From Flavobacteriales bacterium UBA5040 (lineage in GTDB: Bacteria > Bacteroidota > Bacteroidia > Flavobacteriales > Weeksellaceae), in NCBI GenBank assembly GCA_002415135.1, contig DIBY01000024.1:1-64000 (forward strand): a stretch of DNA of 64,000 bases. Reading direction: 5' to 3'. Within the stretch, counting starts at the first letter, position 1. Each line of letters opens with the position of its first letter. A program made the translations under genes and the position numbers. This document shows positions 8,999-16,947 of the stretch, one piece after another. A model generated the notes under the pieces. The model was not told the origin of the DNA, did not search any database, and was given only the letters and a program-made list of their open reading frames with translations.

Positions 8999-9187
8999 CT
9001 ACGTACATTTCCAACAATAACTGGTAATTTCTACTGTGCCTGGTACCTCAAGAACATGAATAAAGCAACTTAAGCCACATTGTTCACTGAAACCATCGCC
9101 TTGCGAGCAAGCATTCCCACAGTTACCAATTCCAGATCCATTAATTGCTTTTAAATCTTTTCTCGAAAGTTTTTTTAAATTTTTCAT
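8999..9187 (-). CDS. Bacteriocin-like cysteine-rich peptide with double-glycine-type leader
   Basis: A 62-residue protein. Residues 1-19 (MKNLKKLSRKDLKAINGSG) match the leader seen on many Chryseobacterium bacteriocin-like peptides, which usually ends INGGG; here GSG replaces GG. The presumed mature part (about 43 residues) is glycine-rich at first and holds six cysteines as CxxxC (23, 27), CxxxC (37, 41) and CxxC (58, 61), so up to three disulfides or metal ligands are possible. In known families such leaders direct export and cleavage by a C39-peptidase ABC transporter; none is present in this window. The gene lies within the GLPGLI array with a promoter-like repeat 60 bases upstream. Antibacterial activity is not shown. 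Confidence 0.8.
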   Translation of the reverse strand: MKNLKKLSRKDLKAINGSGIGNCGNACSQGDGFSEQCGLSCFIHVLEVPGTVEITSYCWKCT

Positions 9188-9248
9188 TATAAAAATGGTT
9201 TATTTTTTCCTTTATTAAGCTTGTCGGATAACTATATATTTCACTTTT

Positions 9249-9315
9249 CAAATGTGTAGATTTTCCTCAACATTATGCAAACGAAGCATATCGAAATTGA
9301 TAAATACCGAGTTAA
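9249..9315 (-). promoter_or_regulatory. Promoter-like repeat, copy 1, upstream of the cysteine-rich peptide gene
   Basis: About 66 bases are nearly identical to 12694-12759. Read on the minus strand it contains TTTG (9277-9280), a 21-base spacer and CACATTTG (9248-9255), close to the Bacteroidota -33/-7 pattern TTTG-N19-21-TAnnTTTG. It sits about 60 bases before the peptide start. Upstream of the -33 box is the dyad TATC-GAAATT-GATA, a possible operator. What is seen is the repeat and the motifs; promoter function is inferred. Confidence 0.5.
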
Positions 9316-9362
9316 ATATCAAATATATGTAGTGTTTGAGAAACAGAGTTTGTGAGATTCCA

Positions 9363-10250
9363 TTATTTTTTGAGTAGCTCGTTTAAAGCTTGTTCGGAAG
9401 ATAATCCTGTAGAAGACCCCAAAATTTTCATATTACTGTCAATTATTACAGTATAAGGAATGGCTGTATTGAACTTCAGTAATATTTGCAAATCGTTAAA
9501 AAACGGGTTGTTCTTATCTATAAGAAACTGCTTCCAAGGCATTTGTTCTTTCAAAAGTGCATTTTTCCATGAGTTTTTATCATCATCCGTAGAGATAGAA
9601 ATAAATTCTATGTTTTCTCCATTGCGATCATATACCTTTTTAAGCATAGGAATTTCCATTCTGCAAGGAGCACACCAGCTTGCCCAAAAAACAATAAGAT
9701 GCTTTTTATATTGAGGATCCAACACAGTAACTCTATTACCCTGTGTATTTTCTAGTAGAAGAAAGGTTATTTTTCCAATTTCTTTTGCTTTATTGTTGTA
9801 TTCTAAAAGTTCTTTATATGGTTTGCTCTGCTTAATATTATCATCAAATAATTGCAGAAAATCATCAGTCTGATGGCTGTTAAAAACAGTTTTATTTTTA
9901 ATAATACTATAAAGGATGTGATAGGAATAAGGAAACTTCTTAAGTTTTTCTTTTATCATATTTACATTGCCGGAAGTGTTGCTTGTAAAAATTGGGTCGC
10001 CGGTATTAAATAATGCCTCCGTTTGCCTGCCTGCTTGTATTTTAGAGATGGAGATATCCGCAAAAATTACGTCTGGAGGAGATATAATATTTACAGGAGT
10101 ATATTCTTTTAGGTTTCCTTTTATTTTTATTACTGGATCTGTCATAAAAGTAGCAGACCCCCATTTAGGTACATTAGTAGTGTAAGATATAACCCTCTGA
10201 ACGTTCTTTTTGTCCTTATGAAATATGCCGATATATAAGTGAATTACAAA
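9363..10250 (-). pseudogene. TlpA-type thioredoxin gene, C-terminal part of a split gene
   Basis: This segment encodes the last ~295 residues of a DUF4369/TlpA protein. It begins with YIGIFHKDKKNV, the inner part of the DUF4369 domain, and ends with a thioredoxin domain carrying FWASWCAPCRMEIPML (WCxxC active site) and the cis-proline region TAIPYTVIIDS. The matching lipoprotein N-terminus lies at 11487-11711 and ends VPL exactly where this piece starts. The open frame continues upstream to an ATG at 10268 (MQEVLFFVIH), but those codons lie over a terminator hairpin of the inserted segment and give no lipobox. A protein from that start would lack its export signal, so the gene is probably dead or cytoplasmic. 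Confidence 0.8.
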
Positions 10251-10255
10251 AAATA

Positions 10256-10283
10256 AAACCTCCTGCAAAAATGTAGGAGGTTG
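10256..10283 (-). terminator. Rho-independent terminator after the small secreted-protein gene
   Basis: On the minus strand AACCTCCT pairs with AGGAGGTT across a short loop and is followed by TTATTTTTT. It lies 18 bases past the end of the 10302-10613 gene, at the edge of the inserted segment. Confidence 0.65.
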
Positions 10284-10301
10284 ATAAGAATTGTTTAAAC
10301 T

Positions 10302-10613
10302 TTAACAATCGTAATTAGAGTTTACTGCTTCTGATAAATCATTAATAAATCCTGAACTCCCATCAGCTGAGTCGGAATCGAAAAAAACAATCATAAAATC
10401 TCCGCAAGCATTTCGAAATTCTACTCTCCACCTTTGTGAGATGCTCTTTTTAAAAGACACTTTAATGGTTTTGCCATTTTTCAATTTCACCTAGATTTGT
10501 GATGAATTGCTAGATGTTACAGATGTATGAACATCATTTTTTGTTGTAACATTTGCGTTTGCAAAAGAAAATGATGCAAACATAATAGAACATAAAATTA
10601 CTACTTTTTTCAT
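10302..10613 (-). pseudogene. Small secreted protein with an in-frame amber codon
   Basis: The ATG at 10613 starts a good signal peptide (MKKVVILCSIMFASFSFANA). The frame runs 40 codons to ...SNSSQI, meets TAG at 10491-10493, and continues in the same frame for 62 more codons (VKLKNGKTIKVSFKK ... NSNYDC) without another stop. The joined product would be about 102 residues. The part after the stop, with RWRVEFRNACGDFMIVFFDS and a DSDSADGSSG stretch, looks conserved in style but I do not recognise the family. One base change (for example CAG to TAG) would explain it. Restart at the GTG at 10490 would give a protein without signal peptide. It sits inside the segment that splits the TlpA gene. 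Confidence 0.65.
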
Positions 10614-10643
10614 AAAAAAAATATAGTGGTTAATAAAATATAT

Positions 10644-11429
10644 TTAATCTAAAAAAACATTTTCTTTTTTAAATCTCTCCATTCTCTTTCTTGTAATATC
10701 ATTACCATTAGCATCAAATACTTCCATGTTACCCATATAAATAGAAGGGTTCTCAAGAAAGTCATTTCTTATTTTTAGAAATCTATCTTTATTTTCAATT
10801 TTCAATAATTTTAAATAGGGGATTTTTTCTATTTCCTGTGAACTCTTATTTATTTCAACTGCAGTAATTTCGATTGTTCTATTTTTGTTGTAAACTTCGA
10901 GAATAAGTCCCGATAAACCCTTGAAGCGGAAAGGTCCTTCAGTGCTGATTATTTCTGGGGCAAACCATGCGAAAAAAGTGTCGCCTGTCTCGGTTACAGT
11001 TTTTGCAAGCTGGCACTCAAAGTCTTTGATTTTCTTTTTATTAGGAAGAAGCTCCCAAACAAGCGTTGGTTCAGGAAACTCATAATTGTAGAAACCAAGC
11101 GGAAGAGTAGTATAAATGGCTTGGTCCTTTTTATAAACCTGCCCTCTACTTTTCGGTTTTCTTGGTATATTCCCCATAGAGGTTGGGATTGTCGCTACTG
11201 AACCTCCACTATTGAGCGCGTGATAATATTCCTTTTCATCCTTATTATAATAAATGGACTCATTACTATTGTAGAGAAGTATATTTTCAGATTCTACAAC
11301 GCCGGACCTATTTAGGCTATCTTTTATAATACTAGATATGTATACAACTTCTACATCAGCACTAGAAATTTGCGCAAAACAAATAAAAGCATATAGAAAT
11401 AACAATAGTGATGAGACTTTCTTAATCAT
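10644..11429 (-). CDS. Divergent GLPGLI family secreted protein (GLSGLI variant)
   Basis: A 261-residue protein with a signal peptide (residues 1-20, ending CFAQ). The signature reads GLSGLI (171-176) within GPFRFKGLSGLILEVYNKN, and the usual FGGRxWxAWFT block is eroded to TVTETGDTFFAWFAPE (144-159). The N-terminal half is unlike the other array members. The end, MERFKKENVFLD, loosely follows type B. It lies within the segment inserted in the TlpA gene, 31 bases before the small secreted-protein gene. The family call is secure from the GPFRFKGLSGLI context and position after AWF; it is the most diverged copy here, possibly of separate origin. Confidence 0.88.
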   Translation of the reverse strand: MIKKVSSLLLFLYAFICFAQISSADVEVVYISSIIKDSLNRSGVVESENILLYNSNESIYYNKDEKEYYHALNSGGSVATIPTSMGNIPRKPKSRGQVYKKDQAIYTTLPLGFYNYEFPEPTLVWELLPNKKKIKDFECQLAKTVTETGDTFFAWFAPEIISTEGPFRFKGLSGLILEVYNKNRTIEITAVEINKSSQEIEKIPYLKLLKIENKDRFLKIRNDFLENPSIYMGNMEVFDANGNDITRKRMERFKKENVFLD

Positions 11430-11486
11430 TTAGTAAAAATATTAACAATTTACGAATTATATGTTATTTTATTTAATTATTTTACT

Positions 11487-11711
11487 TTATAAGGGCACCT
11501 CACCTTTCATTTCGTAATGGATTTCAAAGTGTCCTTTTGTTACTTCTGCACTATCTATTTTATCGAGCATAGACCATTTAAATAAATAAACAGTACCATC
11601 AGGAAGATTGGGAATATCTCCTACAATCTTTACTACATTATTTTTACCACACGAATAAAAAAGTAACAATAAAGAAATAGCATAAAACAGTTTTTTCATA
11701 TTTTTTTTCAT
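11487..11711 (-). pseudogene. TlpA-type lipoprotein gene, N-terminal part of a split gene
   Basis: Starting at 11711 (MKKNMKKLFYAISLLLLFYS then C), this piece has a lipoprotein signal with lipobox cysteine at residue 21 and the first half of a DUF4369 domain (VKIVGDIPNLPDGTVYLFKW). It ends EMKGEVPL followed at once by TAA. The missing continuation (YIGIFHKDKK...) is at 9363-10250, beyond the inserted segment. Rejoined, the protein would be about 365-370 residues, close to the 384 of the intact relative at 51031-52185. Its ATG overlaps the stop of the GLPGLI gene at 11711 (TGATG), so the two were translated as an operon. Confidence 0.8.
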
Positions 11712-12556
11712 CAGTATTCTATTTTATGATTTAACTCAATGGGATTATTATTTTCTAATAACATTTCTTGTGTTTCCTTAGTTCTTGTTCGGTAATCAAT
11801 TTCCATTGTCCCACCGTTTCCACTATCTTTAACAACTTTCATCCCTTTCGCTTTTGCAAAATTGTATGGACTGTCAAAATAATCTTGTAATATTTTATTA
11901 AATTGGCTCCAGGTTATTTGTTTACCACCTGCTGTTTCATACAAGGAATTATTCGCCAGGTCTTTTATCTCAGTAGCTTTGAAAACAAAATCTTCTTGTT
12001 CATCTTGAATTTGCAAAATAAGACCTGGAAGCCCATGAAAATAATAAGGACCTTCTGAAATTGGAATCTCTTTCGTAAACCATGCTGACCAATTTCTTCC
12101 TCCGTATCCAACTTCTGCTTTTTGGCAGTTAAAATTGGCTATTACGGCAGTTTCCGGTAAAATTTTCCAATTTAACTGATCTTTGATTTTAATGAAAAAT
12201 TTATCACGACTCATAGGTGAAACAAAATGCTTTTCAAAAACATTATTATAGATATCTTTTACGAAATAAAACTCATAATTAGGATTTGTATTGTAGCCAG
12301 TTCCAAACCCTGTTTTTTTTATGAGTGAGTCAGATGATCTTCGCATTTCTGTACGGAAAATTGATTTCCCATCTAAAATATCGAGTTTGTAATTCTGCTT
12401 TTTTATTTTGTCTTTTTGAGTCGGATTGGGTTTGTAAATAAGTTCGTAGGAAATGCTGGAAGTTTGTGCAGAAAGTGTTAAACTGAAAATAAGCAGCATT
12501 AAAAAGATCATCTTATGCAACAAAAAAAGGATAATTCTAATTAGTATAGCGCTCAT
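11711..12556 (-). CDS. GLPGLI family secreted protein (type A)
   Basis: Up to 281 residues. Starting at 12556 the N-terminus is MSAILIRIILFLLHK; starting at 12511 it is MIFLMLLIFSLTLSAQ, a more usual signal peptide. The conserved block CQKAEVGYGGRNWSAWFTKE (144-163) precedes YYFHGLPGLI (175-180), and the C-terminus is NNPIELNHKIEY. The closest array relative is the gene at 3337. The stop overlaps the start of the TlpA gene (TGATG), linking a GLPGLI protein to a periplasmic thiol-disulfide lipoprotein. A promoter-like repeat lies at 12694-12759, upstream. Function unknown. Confidence 0.92.
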   Translation of the reverse strand: MSAILIRIILFLLHKMIFLMLLIFSLTLSAQTSSISYELIYKPNPTQKDKIKKQNYKLDILDGKSIFRTEMRRSSDSLIKKTGFGTGYNTNPNYEFYFVKDIYNNVFEKHFVSPMSRDKFFIKIKDQLNWKILPETAVIANFNCQKAEVGYGGRNWSAWFTKEIPISEGPYYFHGLPGLILQIQDEQEDFVFKATEIKDLANNSLYETAGGKQITWSQFNKILQDYFDSPYNFAKAKGMKVVKDSGNGGTMEIDYRTRTKETQEMLLENNNPIELNHKIEY

Positions 12557-12590
12557 TATTTCAACAAGTTAATTTCAATTATATTATGGA
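12556..12590 (-). pseudogene. Possible tail of a lost type B GLPGLI gene
   Basis: Directly upstream of the type A gene the minus strand reads HNIIEINLLK then TAA, the stop overlapping the next ATG as TAATG. The intact type B gene at 987 ends NNIIEIDLLK. Only about ten residues are alike, but the position (before a type A gene) repeats the B-A order of the array. Upstream (NFLLIKLSS) no family similarity is left. Confidence 0.4.
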
Positions 12591-12693
12591 AGCTACTCAA
12601 TTTTATAAGTAGAAAATTTGTAATTCTCGATAAGGATTACGGTCCTGTACAAATATTTATTTAAATTTTTCAGATGCCAGTAATTCCACTAAC

Positions 12694-12759
12694 AAATGTG
12701 AAGATTCCCTCAACATAATGCAAGAGAAGTATCTCGAAATTGATAAATACCAGGTTAAA
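12694..12759 (-). promoter_or_regulatory. Promoter-like repeat, copy 2, between GLPGLI-TlpA operon and AraC regulator
   Basis: The second copy of the element at 9249-9315, about 85% alike by eye. On the minus strand it has CTTG (12721-12724), a 20-base spacer and CACATTTG (12693-12700). The dyad TATC-TCGAAATT-GATA lies just upstream. It would drive the GLPGLI gene at 11711 and lies about 100 bases from the divergent regulator start at 12856, a usual place for a regulator's own operator. Function is inferred. Confidence 0.5.
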
Positions 12760-12855
12760 ACAATAGTTTAAGTCTCTAAATAGTTATTAACTTACAAGAT
12801 ATTTTTATATACAACGAACAATTTGTAGTTAAATCTGTACTATTGCAAAAACTTA

Positions 12856-14595
12856 ATGACTATGTGGAAAAAACAAGTAGTCCTTCTACTTATTGTATGT
12901 TACAATCTTTTACTTTGCAAAAGTGTAATAGACTTTAAGATTCCAGACTCCCTTAAAAATAGAAGTGGAAAGGAACTTACTGAATCCTATGATAAGGTTT
13001 TCAGAATCGATAATTTAAAATCAGAACTGTATGCAAATACAATTCTTCGTAAAGGCAAAATGACCAAAAATTCTAATTTAATTTATGATGGTTATTATAA
13101 ACTTGCGCATGTGAAAGGTCTTGCTTCTGAAAATGGACATCCTTTTGCAGATTCACTCTTGCAAATGACAAAAAACCTTAATACTAAAGAATATCCAGCA
13201 AAAGCACATATTCTAAAAGGGACCCTACTCTATTATGATTTTAAGTATTCGGATGCACTCGATCATTTCATTACCGCACAAAAGCTAGCAAAAGATAAAA
13301 ATAAAGATCAATATTTTTACGTAAAAAAACTTATTGGTATTTTAAAAACTGCTACAGGCGAAAATGAGGAAGCGCTTCCTCTCTTTATAGAGTACTATCA
13401 ATATGAAAAAAATAAAATAGACGATAATAGAGGAGATACAAAAAACTATATCGGATCGATCTTTTCTTTATCAAACAGCTATAGTAAAAATGAAGACTAT
13501 CATAAAAGTAAATTTTACTCTGATTTAGGTTTAAGAGAAAGCAAAAAATATAATGATTATACCTACTACACTTACTTTATACTGTCCGATGGCATTTCAA
13601 ACTTCTACTTAAAAAAATATAAAGAAGCGATTAAACGTTTTTTATCAGTAGAAAAGGAGTTATTAAAGAATAAGGATTACGAAAATTTAGCAATTTCTTA
13701 TTATTTCCTTGGTAAGACTTATGATCAAACTCAAAGAGAAAAAGAAGCGATCAATTATTTTTTAAAGACTGACTCCTTGTCATTTGCGTTAAATAAATTT
13801 CTACCTGTAACACGTGATGGATATGAAAGATTAATAGATTATTATAAAAAAGAAGATAATCAGGTTGAACAATTGAAATATATTAATCACTTGTTTTATG
13901 CAGATAGTGTAATGGCTCATAACAACAAATATATTGCGAAAGACATTTACAAAAAATATGACACCCCACTATTATTACAGGATAAAGAGCTGCTAATAAA
14001 TAAACTAGCAAATAAAAACAATTCGCTACAATGGTTTCTTATCTTAAGTTCATTATTAGTTCTTGTCTTATTAGTTATATTTTTCCGTACCCGAAAGAGA
14101 TTACGACGATATCAAAAGCAAGCTGTTATTCTTCTGGAGAATGTAGAAATTGAGAATAGTAATAAAGTACGCACCGTAGAAAGTGAGAATAGATTAAATA
14201 ATAATAATCAAAAAAACAAAAGCACTTTATCTGAAGAGAATTACCACGACATAAAGACTAAAATAATTCAGTTTGAAAGTAGTAAAGGTTTTATACAGAA
14301 CAATCTAACGTTAGTTAAACTTGCTGAAGATTTAGATACAAACCGTGACTATCTATCCAAATTTATAAATGAGGAAAAAGGAAAAAATTTCTCTCAATAT
14401 TTAAACGAGTTGAGAATTAATTACATTCTTTTAGAACTAAAAAATGACAAAAAATTAAGAAAATACACAATTAGTGCTATTGCAAGTGAAGTTGGATTTA
14501 GTAATTCTGAAACATTTTCAAATGCATTTAAACGAACTACCGGAACTTTACCTTCCTTTTACATCAAACTTCTTGAAAAAGACCACGAAAACTAA
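12856..14595 (+). CDS. Membrane-anchored TPR/AraC-type transcriptional regulator
   Basis: A 579-residue protein. A hydrophobic N-terminus (residues 1-22) serves as signal or anchor. TPR-like helices fill about 60-370 (LYYDFKYSDALDHFITAQKL, FYLKKYKEAIKRFLSVEKEL, YYFLGKTYDQTQREKEAINY). A transmembrane helix lies at about 394-413 (WFLILSSLLVLVLLVIFF), then a linker and a C-terminal AraC-family double HTH (about 487-575: LVKLAEDLDTNRDYLSKFIN ... ISAIASEVGFSNSETFSNAF). This layout, with sensor TPRs outside and a DNA-binding domain inside, is common in Flavobacteriia. The start at 12862 (MWKKQ) is equally possible. It is divergent from the GLPGLI-TlpA operon, which it may control, and 26 bases before the hydrolase gene. 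Target not known. Confidence 0.88.
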   Translation: MTMWKKQVVLLLIVCYNLLLCKSVIDFKIPDSLKNRSGKELTESYDKVFRIDNLKSELYANTILRKGKMTKNSNLIYDGYYKLAHVKGLASENGHPFADSLLQMTKNLNTKEYPAKAHILKGTLLYYDFKYSDALDHFITAQKLAKDKNKDQYFYVKKLIGILKTATGENEEALPLFIEYYQYEKNKIDDNRGDTKNYIGSIFSLSNSYSKNEDYHKSKFYSDLGLRESKKYNDYTYYTYFILSDGISNFYLKKYKEAIKRFLSVEKELLKNKDYENLAISYYFLGKTYDQTQREKEAINYFLKTDSLSFALNKFLPVTRDGYERLIDYYKKEDNQVEQLKYINHLFYADSVMAHNNKYIAKDIYKKYDTPLLLQDKELLINKLANKNNSLQWFLILSSLLVLVLLVIFFRTRKRLRRYQKQAVILLENVEIENSNKVRTVESENRLNNNNQKNKSTLSEENYHDIKTKIIQFESSKGFIQNNLTLVKLAEDLDTNRDYLSKFINEEKGKNFSQYLNELRINYILLELKNDKKLRKYTISAIASEVGFSNSETFSNAFKRTTGTLPSFYIKLLEKDHEN

Positions 14596-14621
14596 ATTAC
14601 TGATTTTTTTATCATCAAATA

Positions 14622-16874
14622 ATGAAACCCTATTTTTCTTTCTTTTTAATCGTACTCTATAGTATCTCATTTTCTCAAAAAATTTCTACAAAACAATTTG
14701 AGAACATTGATTTTGATAAAATGGATAACTTGGTACAATATCTCTCTTCTGAAATCCCCAAAATATATGATGAAAAAGATAAGTCAACATATTATGATAA
14801 TATTTATAGGATCAGCATGGTTGCTGGTAAATATGATTTAGCACTTAAGGAATTGGATTCAGTTAGAAGTATTTTCATGGACGGCAATTCTACGATTGCA
14901 AATGCAATGGGGACACAACATGAAATTTATATTAAAACCATTGTTAATGCAGCTGCTGAAAATAATTTTGAATATATCTACAAAACTGAATTCAAAAAAA
15001 AGTACGAAACATTAACTGCTAAATCACAAATCATTTTACCTCTTTATTTTAAAGGTAATAGTGATAAAATAAGGAAAGGGCTTATAGATTTACTGCAAAA
15101 AGAGTTTATCGGAAAAGATAGTGTTGATGTAAAAACTGCTTTGAAACTTTGCAAAGACTACAACGGTTATATTGTCGTAAATAAATCTTTTCATCTAGCA
15201 AATGAGTATTTAAAAGAATATGACTCGGAAAACTTTACGGTCAAAGACAGTATTTTAATAAAAACCAAATCCAATCGCGATATATCTATAAGAATAGTAT
15301 TAAATAATAAAATTAAAAAACCAGAATCAACAATTATCATCAATACAATTTATGCTGATGAAGATGATATCAATGACGCTAAAGTGAAGGCAAGTTATGG
15401 CTATAACTGTGTATATATTTATACTCGCGGAAAACACTTAAGCACTGATCAAATTGAACCTTTTGAGCATGAGCAAGAAGATATTAATGAGGTAATTGAC
15501 TGGATCGTAAAGCAACCCTGGAGCGATGGCAAAGTTGGTATGATTGGAGGAAGTTATTTGGGTTTCAGTCAATGGGCAGCAGCCAAGAAATTACATCCAG
15601 CTCTTAAAACCATAATTCCTCAAGCCTCTGTGGGAATTGGTTCTATGGATTTCCCCATGAATAACAATGTCTTTGGTTCTTATTCTTTAAGATGGCTAAA
15701 TTATGTAACAAACAATAAGACCACAGATTCTGAAAGTTTTAGAAATGAAGAAAAATGGAATTCAGTTTATAAAAAATGGTATGTGAGTGGACTTCCTTTC
15801 AATAAATTAGATTCTATAAGCGGAAACAGAAACGAAATTTTTCAACGGTGGTTGCAACACCCTAACTATGATCAATTCTGGAAAAATATGGTTCCTCATA
15901 AAGAGGAGTTTGCAGAAATCAATATCCCGATTTTAACAATAACTGGATATTATGATTCAGATCAGTTAGGAGCACTATCCTATTTTAGGAATCATTATAA
16001 ATATAATAAAAACGCAAATCACTATTTAATTATTGGTCCTTATGATCATTCCGGAGCACAAGGTTACATCAAAAATGAATTACTAGGATATAAAATTGAT
16101 CCTATTGCAGAAATTGACCTGAATGAAATGTCCATGGAATGGTTTGATTATATACTGAAAGAGAAAAATAAACCAACTTTTTTTAAGGATAAAATTAATT
16201 ATCAAGTGATGGGAACCAATCAATGGAAACATACGTCATCAATTGAAAATTTTGATGAATATCAACTAAAATTTTATCTTCAAAGCCAGAATAATCAATT
16301 GGTCTTATCTCAATCAAACTCAAAAAAGAACGGTTTTTCAAAACTGAACATTAATTTCGAAGATAGAAGTGATGCCACTGAATTAATAAAACAGGAATTC
16401 AAAGTTCTAGGTGGAACAATTTATAATAAAAATAGCATAACGTATTCAACAAATACTTTTGAGAAGCCATTTGAGTTTTCTGGAAATTTTTCTGGAAATT
16501 TTAAAATTTCAGTCAATAAAAAAGATGTTGACCTTAATATAAAACTATATGAGCTTTTACCAGAGGGAAAATATTTACTACTTTCCAGCTATTTAGGAAG
16601 AGCCAGTTATTCCCAAAGTCCTGAAAAAAGAAAATTACTCATTCCTAACAAAAAAGCCACTATACTAATAAAAAACAATGAATTTGTAAGTAAAAAAATA
16701 GAAAGAGGCAGCCGATTAATTGCAGTAATTGGTGTTAACAAAAATCCTTTCTACGAACTAAATTACGGATCAGGAAAAGAGGTAAGTAAAGAATCAATAG
16801 AAGATGCCAAAGAACCTTTAGAAATCAAGTTTTATAGTGAAAGCTATATAAAAATCCCAGTTTCAAAAAACTAA
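14622..16874 (+). CDS. Secreted CocE/NonD (peptidase S15) family hydrolase
   Basis: A 750-residue protein with a signal peptide (residues 1-18, ending SISFSQ). About 20-190 is a helical extension. An alpha/beta-hydrolase of the S15/CocE type follows: nucleophile elbow GGSYLGFSQW (Ser about 311), acid region TGYYDSDQLG (about 441-450) and histidine in GPYDHSGAQG (about 475). A C-terminal jelly-roll (about 530-745) is the X-Pro dipeptidyl-peptidase C domain with its typical VDLNIKLYELLPEGKYLLLS. Relatives cleave X-Pro dipeptides or acyl-peptide or ester bonds; the substrate cannot be told here. It follows the AraC-type regulator by 26 bases on the same strand, so co-transcription is likely. It may process peptides in the periplasm. 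Confidence 0.88.
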   Translation: MKPYFSFFLIVLYSISFSQKISTKQFENIDFDKMDNLVQYLSSEIPKIYDEKDKSTYYDNIYRISMVAGKYDLALKELDSVRSIFMDGNSTIANAMGTQHEIYIKTIVNAAAENNFEYIYKTEFKKKYETLTAKSQIILPLYFKGNSDKIRKGLIDLLQKEFIGKDSVDVKTALKLCKDYNGYIVVNKSFHLANEYLKEYDSENFTVKDSILIKTKSNRDISIRIVLNNKIKKPESTIIINTIYADEDDINDAKVKASYGYNCVYIYTRGKHLSTDQIEPFEHEQEDINEVIDWIVKQPWSDGKVGMIGGSYLGFSQWAAAKKLHPALKTIIPQASVGIGSMDFPMNNNVFGSYSLRWLNYVTNNKTTDSESFRNEEKWNSVYKKWYVSGLPFNKLDSISGNRNEIFQRWLQHPNYDQFWKNMVPHKEEFAEINIPILTITGYYDSDQLGALSYFRNHYKYNKNANHYLIIGPYDHSGAQGYIKNELLGYKIDPIAEIDLNEMSMEWFDYILKEKNKPTFFKDKINYQVMGTNQWKHTSSIENFDEYQLKFYLQSQNNQLVLSQSNSKKNGFSKLNINFEDRSDATELIKQEFKVLGGTIYNKNSITYSTNTFEKPFEFSGNFSGNFKISVNKKDVDLNIKLYELLPEGKYLLLSSYLGRASYSQSPEKRKLLIPNKKATILIKNNEFVSKKIERGSRLIAVIGVNKNPFYELNYGSGKEVSKESIEDAKEPLEIKFYSESYIKIPVSKN

Positions 16875-16911
16875 ATCTCCAAATTTCAATATCTTCGAGT
16901 TTTCTCTATTA

Positions 16912-16945
16912 TGTAAATCAGTCAGCTTTTTTCTGACTATTTACA
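16912..16945. terminator. Bidirectional terminator between hydrolase and relaxase genes
   Basis: TGTAAATCAGTCAG pairs with CTGACTATTTACA (one bulge) around a CTTTTTT loop. It lies 38 bases past the hydrolase stop and directly beyond the relaxase stop on the other strand, so it suits two converging genes. Confidence 0.5.
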
Positions 16946-16947
16946 AT

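Larger units (their letters stand above)
10250..11493. mobile_element. 1.24 kb GLPGLI-bearing segment inserted in a TlpA gene
   Basis: The segment separates two halves of one DUF4369/TlpA gene: ...GAGGTGCCCTTATA on the upstream side and CTTATATATCGGC on the downstream side (minus-strand sense). The shared CTTATA (6 bases) could be a target-site duplication. Inside are a GLPGLI gene (10644-11429), a small secreted-protein gene (10302-10613) and a terminator (10256-10283). No transposase and no convincing terminal inverted repeats are seen, so the mechanism is unknown; homologous recombination between array members is another possibility. Borders are uncertain by a few bases. Confidence 0.6.
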
